DNA from: an uncultured Bacilli bacterium
GTDB taxonomy: Bacteria > Bacillota_I > Bacilli_A > RF39 > UBA660
DNA length: 9,105 bases
Reading direction: 5' to 3'
NCBI GenBank assembly: GCA_947600015.1
Contig: CANQFX010000048.1
Span: forward strand, 1 to 9,105
Both the position numbers and the translations under genes were made by a program. A model generated the notes under the pieces. That model was not told where the DNA came from. It searched no databases and saw only the letters and a program-made list of their open reading frames with translations. Within the stretch, counting starts at the first letter, position 1. The number at the start of each line of letters is the position of its first letter. Below, in pieces: positions 1-5,026 of the stretch.

Positions 1-179
1 GCTTCTCCGTTTACTGTTCCTTCTACAAATCCAACCTGCCAACTCGCTGTTTCCATCGTAGCAGAACCGGTAATTTTTAAGGTTGTCATCATTGCGGAAT
101 AAGCAACTGATAAAGTCAGTATCACAATAATTAAAGCAATTATCACATATATTTTTCTGTCTTTCTGTTTTTTCTTCAT
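1..179 (-). CDS. Secreted TasA-like repeat-family protein, paralogue 1 (N-terminal part, cut by left edge)
   Basis: The reading frame starts at an ATG at 179 and runs off the left edge, giving 59 residues. It has a lysine-rich N-terminus (about residues 1-9), a hydrophobic stretch (about 10-25) ending in VAYSAM, then TTLKITGSATM and ASWQVGF. These blocks match the start of the four complete paralogues to its right, closest to the one at 808-1386 (TTLKITGRANM, ANWNIEF). A good ribosome binding site, AAGGAGAT, lies just upstream, and only 24 bp separate it from the preceding gene, so it is probably the last visible gene of the operon starting at 2045. The role is inferred from the family: an exported extracellular protein, function unknown. 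The C-terminal two thirds are not visible, so it cannot be judged whether the gene is intact. Confidence 0.85.
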   Translation of the reverse strand, partial: MKKKQKDRKIYVIIALIIVILTLSVAYSAMMTTLKITGSATMETASWQVGFVEGTVNGE

Positions 180-203
180 TCTAAATCTCCTTATACAACG
201 ATC

Positions 204-785
204 CTAGTATTGTTCATACTTAATAGTAAATCCAAATCCTGAATGAGTTACATCGCTTGAGGATGTTGTAGAACCTGAAAATTCAATTGTTAAATATAAT
301 GTTTTAGTCGCTCCTCCATTTAACGTATTTCCGACAGCTGGTTGCGTTGAACTAGTTGCACTATCATAACGCAATTTGTATGTTGCAAGTCCACACACCA
401 AGGTAGGACCGCTTGCTGTCGCACAAGTAATTCCAGAAGGCCTTGTAGGCGTAACTTCTGAAATTTTTGCTGCAATTGTACCAGAGTTTTCCAAAGTTAA
501 AGCATAAGAACATTTATCACCAGGTTTCGTTAAGGTTGTTTTGGCAACTGTTACTGTTGTAGAATTGCTGATGGTTGCTGTCCCGCAAGTTGCAGATCCT
601 GTTTTACTTCCTGTTACTGATGTCCCTTGGAACTTAACTCCCCATTTTGCTGATTCTTGAATTACATTTCCAAATTTTACTGTTAAATTTTGGCTTAAAC
701 TAGCATATACCACAGAAAGACCAATGACAAATACAACTAAAATTGCAATAATAAGTAACATCATTTCTCTATTCTTTGCTCTCAT
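204..785 (-). CDS. Secreted TasA-like repeat-family protein, paralogue 2 (cysteine-rich)
   Basis: A 193-residue protein with a hydrophobic export segment (about residues 8-27) ending VVYAS, then a threonine/serine/glycine-rich beta-type body. Family landmarks are a W48-x-V-x-F block, TLTKPGDKCSY (84-94), N-S-G-x-I-A-A-K (100-107) and a terminal KYEQY. It is the most divergent of the complete copies and has four cysteines (67, 92, 121, 131). C121 and C131 sit where paralogue 3 has C116 and C131, so a disulfide is plausible; the paralogues at 1434 and 2270 have no cysteine. The start is supported by AGGGTG upstream of the ATG at 785. The gene follows paralogue 3 after 22 bp, with a hairpin across that junction. 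I do not recognise a named family; the resemblance to TasA/camelysin is only in architecture. Stop codon is TAG. Confidence 0.88.
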   Translation of the reverse strand: MRAKNREMMLLIIAILVVFVIGLSVVYASLSQNLTVKFGNVIQESAKWGVKFQGTSVTGSKTGSATCGTATISNSTTVTVAKTTLTKPGDKCSYALTLENSGTIAAKISEVTPTRPSGITCATASGPTLVCGLATYKLRYDSATSSTQPAVGNTLNGGATKTLYLTIEFSGSTTSSSDVTHSGFGFTIKYEQY

Positions 786-797
786 TTTTCACCCTAA

Positions 798-818
798 AAC
801 AAGCCTATTATGCTTGTT
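798..818 (-). promoter_or_regulatory. Intercistronic hairpin between paralogues 3 and 2
   Basis: A perfect 7-bp inverted repeat (AACAAGC / GCTTGTT) with a 7-nt loop spans the stop codon of paralogue 3 and ends just before the ribosome binding site of paralogue 2. On the transcribed strand the stem is followed by only a short T run (TTTTA). It is therefore either a weak attenuator or an mRNA-stabilising or processing stem that sets different levels for the two proteins. Function is inference. Confidence 0.45.
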
Positions 819-1386
819 CATATAACATAACGACATCTAAGCCGTTGACCGTTACGTGTCCTTTCGGTAAATTGTTTGTGTTATTATTATACTCGATTGT
901 CAATATAACATCTTTGGTTGTTTGCTGATTTAATGAATCATTTTCTACGATTGGTTTACCATCCTGATATTTAAAATCAAAGATAATATTTTGACAAACT
1001 AAGTTCTCATCATCATCTGCGCTTTCTCCTGTTCCTATACAAACAGGTTTTCCCTTCGTGATTGTTTTTAGTTTTGCATCAATATTTCCTGTATTTGCAA
1101 GTTTAAATTTAAATGTTACACTGTCTCCTGGTTTTGTTAATGTAACAGAATAATTTGATAAAGAAGTAGCTGCTAATGTAGGAGCCGTGTATACTGCATC
1201 TCCTGTTTTTTCTGCGGTTAAACTTTGAAATTCTATATTCCAATTTGCCGAATTCATGTTTGCGCGTCCTGTAATTTTTAATGTGGTTGTCATTGCTGCA
1301 TAAGCAATCGATATACCCACTACGGCAACAACAATCGCAATTATTGCAATTGTTTTAACTTCTTTTTCCTTAGCTTCTGTTTTCAT
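808..1386 (-). CDS. Secreted TasA-like repeat-family protein, paralogue 3
   Basis: A 192-residue protein with a charged N-terminus (1-11), a hydrophobic segment (12-28) and a signal-peptidase-like AYA box (28-30). The mature part begins with MTTTLKITG, then ANWNIEF (47-53), TLTKPGDSVTFKFKL (82-96), N-T-G-N-I-D-A-K (98-105), LTIEY (162-166) and a terminal LYEQA. C116 and C131 bracket an acidic loop (SADDDEN) in the position where paralogue 2 also has two cysteines. The ATG at 1386 follows AGGTAGGG at good spacing. The gene lies 47 bp after paralogue 4 with no obvious promoter between them, so it is probably the second gene of the operon that starts at 2045. It is predicted to be exported; its function is unknown, and a fibre or surface-layer subunit is a hypothesis only. 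Confidence 0.9.
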   Translation of the reverse strand: MKTEAKEKEVKTIAIIAIVVAVVGISIAYAAMTTTLKITGRANMNSANWNIEFQSLTAEKTGDAVYTAPTLAATSLSNYSVTLTKPGDSVTFKFKLANTGNIDAKLKTITKGKPVCIGTGESADDDENLVCQNIIFDFKYQDGKPIVENDSLNQQTTKDVILTIEYNNNTNNLPKGHVTVNGLDVVMLYEQA

Positions 1387-1433
1387 AAATTATCCCTACC
1401 TCTTTATCCGCTTCATTATTCTGGCATAACCAA

Positions 1434-2045
1434 TTAGTCAGCTTGTTCAAATATCATTGAAATATCTAAACCAGAAATATTAACTGCTGCACTTGGTATA
1501 CTTTGTGCGGTACTTTTGTAAGTCATTGTTAACTTCATTTTTTTTCTTTGGTTACTATCTGTATCAAGTACTAGAGTACCACCATCTGTAATTTCTGAAC
1601 CACTCTCATCAGTCAATTTATATTCGATGTTTTCTTTCACTGTATTTTCATCTGTTGTTTTTTGAGCCTCTAATGCAGTCCCTTCATATGTTAGTGCTGA
1701 TACTTCAGGCATTGTTAAAGTGCTTAATTTTGCTTTAATATCACCTTTGTTAACAACATCAAATGTAAATGTAATACTATCTCCCGGTTTTGTTAATGTT
1801 ATTTGAAAATCTTTCAATGTTGTTTTACCTTCAAGTGTTGGTGCAGTTCCATCTGCTCCACCTATTTTTGATTCTTCATCTACTGCTGGATTTTCAAATT
1901 CTACATCCCAGTTTGCTGGTGTTACTTTTGCAGAACCAGTAATGTTTAATGTCACACTTAAAGATGCGTATGCAATTGTAAGACCTACTACTGCAACAAT
2001 TAAAGCAATAACTGCTACTACCTTTACTCCTCTATTTTTTTCCAT
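1434..2045 (-). CDS. Secreted TasA-like repeat-family protein, paralogue 4
   Basis: A 203-residue protein and the sister copy of paralogue 5 (2270-2866). Residues 1-30 are identical in the two, including the lysine/arginine start, the hydrophobic segment (7-25) and the AYA cleavage box (25-27). The mature part has TLNITGSAKV, ANWDVEF (44-50), TLTKPGDSITFTF (83-95), N-K-G-D-I-K-A-K (99-106), SALTYEGTAL (116-125), MTYK, and SGLDISMIFEQAD at the end. It has no cysteine. Differences from the sister cluster in an acidic stretch after residue 51 and in 140-170, as expected for exposed loops. It has its own sigma-A-like promoter and a GGAGG ribosome binding site about 11 nt before the ATG. It heads the probable operon of paralogues 4-3-2-1. 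Export is well supported; function is unknown. Confidence 0.92.
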   Translation of the reverse strand: MEKNRGVKVVAVIALIVAVVGLTIAYASLSVTLNITGSAKVTPANWDVEFENPAVDEESKIGGADGTAPTLEGKTTLKDFQITLTKPGDSITFTFDVVNKGDIKAKLSTLTMPEVSALTYEGTALEAQKTTDENTVKENIEYKLTDESGSEITDGGTLVLDTDSNQRKKMKLTMTYKSTAQSIPSAAVNISGLDISMIFEQAD

Positions 2046-2075
2046 AAGTTATTCTTCCTCCTTCCATCTTAACTT

Positions 2076-2093
2076 ATGATATCATCATATCAT
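2076..2093. promoter_or_regulatory. Inverted repeat overlapping the promoter of paralogue 4
   Basis: ATGATAT-CATC-ATATCAT is a perfect 7-bp inverted repeat with a 4-bp centre. It covers the -10 box of the promoter and is conserved without change in the sister copy at 2897-2914. Its position would suit a repressor operator; no regulator is visible in the window, and in such AT-rich DNA chance or simple inheritance by duplication is possible. Confidence 0.4.
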
Positions 2094-2113
2094 CAAAATA
2101 TTTCTTTCGTCAA
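2084..2113 (-). promoter_or_regulatory. Sigma-A-type promoter of the paralogue 4-3-2-1 operon
   Basis: On the minus strand there is a -35 box TTGACG (2108-2113), an 18-bp spacer and a -10 box TATGAT (2084-2089), each one base off consensus. The start codon of paralogue 4 lies about 39 bp downstream of the -10. The same boxes and the same spacing occur before the sister gene, which supports function. Confidence 0.7.
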
Positions 2114-2170
2114 TATAATATTTTTAAAAAATGTAAAGTATTTTATCGTTGATGATTGATATTTTTAAAA

Positions 2171-2204
2171 AATAAAAATTGAATTTTAAAATCCAATTTT
2201 TATT
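2171..2204 (-). terminator. AT-rich hairpin terminator downstream of paralogue 5 and the gene fossil
   Basis: Two abutting 17-nt arms (2171-2187 and 2188-2204) are complementary at 16 of 17 positions. On the minus strand they are followed by a run of T residues. This is the form of an intrinsic terminator, though the stem has very few G-C pairs. It would end the transcript of paralogue 5 before the next promoter. It begins at the fossil's stop codon, so it may originally have terminated the membrane-protein gene. Confidence 0.5.
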
Positions 2205-2269
2205 TTTTTATGATAATACTTTCTAATCCATAGTTACCACTTTCATCTTTGATAAATGAAATATTGTAA
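2200..2269 (-). pseudogene. Fossil 3' end of the membrane-protein gene at 3000-3788
   Basis: Read on the minus strand, this stretch encodes 22 residues ending FIKDESGNYGLESIIIKK and a stop. The intact gene at 3000-3788 ends FIKDEDGNYGLDSVIIEK, so 14 of the last 18 residues agree. At DNA level, 55 of 61 positions match between 2200-2260 and 3000-3060. It has no start codon and directly abuts the stop codon of paralogue 5. The simplest explanation is that a tandem duplication copied the end of the upstream gene together with the secreted-protein gene. It is not expected to be translated. Confidence 0.9.
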
Positions 2270-2866
2270 TTAGTCAGTTTGTTCAAATATCATTGAAACA
2301 TCTAAACCAGAAATAGTGACTTCTGCACTTGGTAATGTGCTTGCGCTTTCTTTATAAGTCATTGTTAACTTCATAGTTTTTCTCTCACCATGATTAATTG
2401 TTAAACTACCTTGTGTAATTGGTCCGCCTTCATCATCTGTTAGAGTATATTCAAGATTTCCTTTTACTGTATTTTCATCTGCTGTTTTTTGATCCGATAG
2501 TGCGGTTCCTTCATATGTTAGTGCTGACACTTCAGGCATTGTTAAAGTGCTTAATTTTGCATTGATATCTCCTTTGTTAACTACGTCAAATTTGAAAACT
2601 ACGCTATCTCCTGGTTTCTTTAATGTTACCGAAAAATCATGTAATGTCGTAGGTGGGGCTAAAGTTGGTGCTGTACCTTCTGCTGTTCCTAATTTTGAGT
2701 CTACTGTTGGATTTTCAAATTCTACTTGCCAGTTCGCTGGATTTACTTGTGCTGACCCTGTGATATTCAATGTTGTACTAAGTGATGCATACGCGATTGT
2801 AAGACCTACTACTGCAACAATTAAAGCAATGACTGCTACTACCTTTACTCCTCTATTTTTTTCCAT
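2270..2866 (-). CDS. Secreted TasA-like repeat-family protein, paralogue 5
   Basis: A 198-residue protein with a basic N-terminus, a hydrophobic segment (7-25) and an AYA box (25-27) that fits signal-peptidase cleavage. The predicted mature chain starts SLSTTLNITGSAQV and continues ANWQVEF (44-50), TLKKPGDSVVFKFDV (81-95), N-K-G-D-I-N-A-K (97-104), SALTYEGTAL (114-123), KLTMTYK (166-172) and a final IFEQTD. There is no cysteine, no sortase motif and no second membrane segment, so it is probably released or assembled outside the cell. It has its own sigma-A-like promoter and an AT-rich hairpin downstream, and so is likely monocistronic. The family is not one I can name. The PGD-F-x-V-x-N-x-G arrangement resembles TasA and camelysin, beta-sandwich matrix proteins of Bacillus, which is a hypothesis only. 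Confidence 0.92.
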   Translation of the reverse strand: MEKNRGVKVVAVIALIVAVVGLTIAYASLSTTLNITGSAQVNPANWQVEFENPTVDSKLGTAEGTAPTLAPPTTLHDFSVTLKKPGDSVVFKFDVVNKGDINAKLSTLTMPEVSALTYEGTALSDQKTADENTVKGNLEYTLTDDEGGPITQGSLTINHGERKTMKLTMTYKESASTLPSAEVTISGLDVSMIFEQTD

Positions 2867-2896
2867 AAGTTATTTTTCCTCCTTCCATCTTAACTT

Positions 2897-2914
2897 ATGA
2901 TATCATCATATCAT
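2897..2914. promoter_or_regulatory. Inverted repeat overlapping the promoter of paralogue 5
   Basis: The same ATGATAT-CATC-ATATCAT repeat as at 2076-2093 covers the -10 box. The perfect conservation of both arms while nearby intergenic bases differ suggests, but does not prove, selection on a protein-binding site. Confidence 0.4.
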
Positions 2915-2934
2915 CAAAAAATTTTTTTCGTCAA
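2905..2934 (-). promoter_or_regulatory. Sigma-A-type promoter of paralogue 5
   Basis: The minus strand has TTGACG (2929-2934), an 18-bp spacer and TATGAT (2905-2910), followed by a GGAGG ribosome binding site and the ATG at 2866. The A/T-rich spacer differs between the two copies at several positions while both hexamers are unchanged. Confidence 0.7.
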
Positions 2935-2999
2935 TACAATATTTTTAAAATATGTAAAGTTTTTTATCTTTTATGGTTAATATTTTTTAAATCCAATTT

Positions 3000-3788
3000 T
3001 TATTTTTCTATGATAACACTATCTAATCCATAGTTACCATCTTCATCTTTGATAAATGTAAATGTGGTAATGGGAAGTTTTTCTTTGACTTGTGGATATA
3101 CTTCACTTGCCTGAATGGTTTCTACTTTGTCTTCTGGAATTTCATAAACGATATTTTTTGCTTCGGCATCACTGTAATAGGCAGAGGTAGGTCCACATAT
3201 GTCACTACATGTTGTTTCATATAGAATTTGTACTTTTATTGTATAAGTGTTCTTCTTTTTATTTCCTTCTACATAATAATTATTGCTCCTTGAAAAACTT
3301 CCTCCTCCATGTCCATGAGTTCCTTGATATTGATAGTTCTTTTTTTCTTCATTATATTGATACAATACACCATCTCTTATTACACATTGAATATTCTCAT
3401 CTGTATAAGAGGCCTTATTACTAAAATATTTTTCCATTACTTGACTTAGTTTTTCTGTAGAAAATGATTCTTGAAAACCTTCTTTATTAATTTGAATTAC
3501 TCCAAAATATAATTTTTCTTGGTTTGCTATTTCTGATACATTTTTCATTGGGTACTCTGTTGCAAATCGACTATTATATTCTGAAATTTGATCTAATAAT
3601 ATATTTTTTTCTTCTTCGGTTAACTCTTCTTCTGTTATCTTTTCAGTTTCTTCTTGTTGTACTGGTTCTTTTTTTTGCTTTTCTTTATTGTTTATTTTTT
3701 GATAAATAATATATCCTCCGCTTCCAATTAATAGTAAACTTAAAATTATAATAATACTAATTAATATTTTAATCTTCTTTTTTTCCAT
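3000..3788 (-). CDS. Membrane-anchored extracellular protein, unknown function (paralogue of 6945-7754)
   Basis: A 262-residue protein with a basic N-terminus, one membrane segment (about 7-29) and no lipobox, so it is probably an N-terminally anchored protein with its body outside. Residues 31-66 form a charged, glutamate- and glutamine-rich linker. The body has a Gly/His patch THGHGGGS (157-164), cysteines at 135, 194 and 198 (TTCSDICGP), and ends TFTFIKDEDGNYGLDSVIIEK (last 21 residues, 242-262). The same plan, including a Y-x-Y-x-x-x-x-K-x-Y block followed by glycines, and a T-[YF]-T-F-[IV]-x-[DG]-E-D-G end, is seen in the protein at 6945-7754, so they are probably distant paralogues. AGGAGGGG lies upstream of the ATG at 3788. 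The 3' end was duplicated into the neighbouring array. I do not recognise a named domain. Confidence 0.88.
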   Translation of the reverse strand: MEKKKIKILISIIIILSLLLIGSGGYIIYQKINNKEKQKKEPVQQEETEKITEEELTEEEKNILLDQISEYNSRFATEYPMKNVSEIANQEKLYFGVIQINKEGFQESFSTEKLSQVMEKYFSNKASYTDENIQCVIRDGVLYQYNEEKKNYQYQGTHGHGGGSFSRSNNYYVEGNKKKNTYTIKVQILYETTCSDICGPTSAYYSDAEAKNIVYEIPEDKVETIQASEVYPQVKEKLPITTFTFIKDEDGNYGLDSVIIEK

Positions 3789-3820
3789 GAATATGATTCC
3801 CCTCCTTTTAATTTCACTAT

Positions 3821-3849
3821 ATCATACCTTCCTTGTCTTTTTCTTTCTA
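3821..3849 (-). promoter_or_regulatory. Possible sigma-A promoter of the membrane-protein gene
   Basis: The minus strand carries TAGAAA (3844-3849), a 17-bp spacer and TATGAT (3821-3826), 33 bp before the ATG. The -10 is one base off consensus and the -35 matches at four of six positions. It lies between the terminator of the trmD operon and the gene, which is where a promoter is needed. Confidence 0.5.
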
Positions 3850-3851
3850 TG

Positions 3852-3881
3852 AAAAAAGGAATTATCTTTCTTGACAATTTC
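3852..3881 (-). terminator. Rho-independent terminator of the trmD operon
   Basis: On the minus strand GAAATTGTC and GATAATTCC (arms at 3873-3881 and 3858-3866) pair at eight of nine positions, counting one G-T wobble. The loop is 6 nt and TTTTTT follows directly. It begins 6 bp after the stop codon of the last operon gene. Confidence 0.7.
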
Positions 3882-3887
3882 TTTACA

Positions 3888-4340
3888 TTATCTATTTTTG
3901 CCTTCTTGTTTCCCTAAATAATAACTCTCTTGCAATTCTAAATAACGTCTATTTGCTTCCTTTTGTAAAAGACTTAATTGTTTTGCCATCAGTTCTAAAT
4001 CTTTTCGTTTTAAATAGGCACGATATTTATTTTTTATTTCTAAGCGGAATTTTTCAATTTGATTTAAGGCATGACGAATACTATCTCCAGAATCATCATC
4101 ACTGATTAATAATTCGGTTAATAATTCAATTAATTTTTTATACTTTTTTTCTACTTTTGGCAATACGAGTGGATAAGCTAGTTTTTTACTTATTACCATT
4201 ACATTTCTTATTTCTTGATCACAAACATGAAAGGAATGTGTTTTAGACGTCATTAAGAATCCTTCTAATTCATAAATTTCTTCCATATTTACTTTTTTCT
4301 TTTTTTTCTCTTTCTTTTTTTCTTCTACAATCAAATACAT
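3888..4340 (-). CDS. Conserved charged helical protein downstream of trmD, unknown function
   Basis: With the ATG at 4340 this is 150 residues. A GTG at 4349 would add three, but the AGGTG ribosome binding site six bases before the ATG favours 4340; an in-frame ATG at 4286 has no such site. The N-terminus holds a run of lysines and glutamates (about residues 6-16). Then comes a compact region with FHVCDQEIRNVMVISKKLA, the acidic LISDDDSGDSIRHALNQIE, and a long charged helix to the end (EIKNKYRAYLKRKDLELMAK and following), probably coiled coil. There is no signal peptide or membrane segment, so it is cytoplasmic. It starts 9 bp after trmD and ends the operon, so a link with translation or RNA processing is possible but unproven. 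I recall similar proteins in uncultured gut Bacilli, without known function. Confidence 0.82.
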   Translation of the reverse strand: MYLIVEEKKKEKKKKKVNMEEIYELEGFLMTSKTHSFHVCDQEIRNVMVISKKLAYPLVLPKVEKKYKKLIELLTELLISDDDSGDSIRHALNQIEKFRLEIKNKYRAYLKRKDLELMAKQLSLLQKEANRRYLELQESYYLGKQEGKNR

Positions 4341-4349
4341 CTTATTCAC

Positions 4350-5018
4350 CTACTTATTCCATAAATCAGGTCTTCGTTCTTTGGTTCGTTTTACACTTTC
4401 TTGATAGCGAAATTCTTCAATTTTTTTATGATCTCCAGAAATTAATACTTCTGGTACTTTCATTCCTTTAAAATTTCTTGGTTTTGTATAGGTTGGATAA
4501 TCTAGTAAATAATTTTCATTAAACGAGTCTTCTATATGACTTCTTTCGTTAATCACTCCTGGTAATAATCTTGTGATGGAATCTACTAATACCATGGCTG
4601 GTATTTCTCCTCCTGTTAACACATAGTCACCAATACTAACCTCCATATCTGCAAGAGTTCGAATTCTCTCATCAAATCCTTCATAATGTCCACAGATTAA
4701 AATCAAATGTTTTTCTTTGGATAAGTCATATGCTACTTTTTGTTTATAAACGATACCACTTGGAGTTAATAAAATCACTTTTGACTGCTCTGTTCTTAGT
4801 TTTTCAACACAATCAAAAATTGGCTGGGCCATTAATACCATGCCCGCACCTCCACCATAGGGGGTATCATCTACTTTATGGTGAGGATCTTTACTATCAT
4901 CTCTAAAATTATAAAAATTGATTTCTACTTTCCTAGAAGTAATGGCTCGTTTTAAAATAGACTCTTCAAACACACCATCAAACATATGAGGAAACAAGGT
5001 TATAATATCAATTTTCAT
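4350..5018 (-). CDS. trmD: tRNA (guanine-37-N1)-methyltransferase
   Basis: TrmD methylates N1 of guanosine 37, next to the anticodon in tRNAs reading CNN and related codons, using S-adenosylmethionine; this prevents +1 frameshifting. The 222-residue protein is near the usual length and has the family's signatures in order: DDTPYGGGAGM (50-60), the knotted AdoMet site with GHYEGFDERI (110-119) and SIGDYVLTGGE (128-138), LLPGVI (151-156), LLDYPTYTKP (171-180, holding the likely catalytic aspartate, D173), and PEVLISGDH (189-197). The enzyme works as a homodimer in the cytoplasm. It starts 8 bp after rimM, with its ribosome binding site overlapping the rimM stop codon, the usual rimM-trmD pairing. 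It is complete, with no missing motif. Confidence 0.97.
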   Translation of the reverse strand: MKIDIITLFPHMFDGVFEESILKRAITSRKVEINFYNFRDDSKDPHHKVDDTPYGGGAGMVLMAQPIFDCVEKLRTEQSKVILLTPSGIVYKQKVAYDLSKEKHLILICGHYEGFDERIRTLADMEVSIGDYVLTGGEIPAMVLVDSITRLLPGVINERSHIEDSFNENYLLDYPTYTKPRNFKGMKVPEVLISGDHKKIEEFRYQESVKRTKERRPDLWNK

Positions 5019-5026
5019 ACTTTCAC

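Larger units (their letters stand above)
1434..2269 (-). repeat. Tandem duplication, distal copy (836 bp)
   Basis: This copy contains, in transcription order, a fossil of the 3' end of the membrane-protein gene (2269-2200), the intergenic region with promoter, and paralogue 4. The other copy is 2270-3072. Matching landmarks sit 800 bp apart in the fossil, 821 bp apart at the start codons and 836 bp apart at the stop codons, because small indels have accumulated. The junction is at 2269/2270, where the stop of paralogue 5 abuts the captured gene end. Confidence 0.85.
2270..3072 (-). repeat. Tandem duplication, proximal copy (about 803 bp)
   Basis: This copy holds the last codons of the intact membrane-protein gene (3072-3000), the intergenic region with promoter, and paralogue 5. 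Similarity to the distal copy is patchy: 116 of 118 bases match across the start codon, signal-peptide and promoter region, but the variable loops are much less alike. An insertion/deletion of about 20 bases in the intergenic region removes one arm of the hairpin seen at 2171-2204. Confidence 0.85.

Noticed and set aside
2070..2100. GATGAT-type direct repeats read as a short CRISPR or microsatellite
   Set aside because: Only two to three units occur, and they are better explained as the inverted repeat and the -10 box of the promoter.
1..2866. Type IV prepilin interpretation of the secreted array
   Set aside because: The hydrophobic segment is not preceded by a prepilin-peptidase G-F/A-x-x-x-E site; instead an A-Y-A box lies at its end, as in a cleaved secretory signal.
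1..2866. Sortase-anchored surface protein
   Set aside because: No LPxTG-like motif or C-terminal membrane segment; the complete proteins end in YEQ or FEQ plus one to two residues.
2547..2900. 117-residue open frame on the plus strand opposite paralogue 5
   Set aside because: It lies fully antisense to a well-supported gene, has no ribosome binding site, and its sequence is the mirror of the conserved signal-peptide and promoter region.
3209..3709. Two plus-strand frames of 61-71 residues rich in Leu, Phe, Tyr and His
   Set aside because: They are antisense to the membrane-protein gene; their composition is what AT-rich, Glu/Lys-rich codons give on the other strand.
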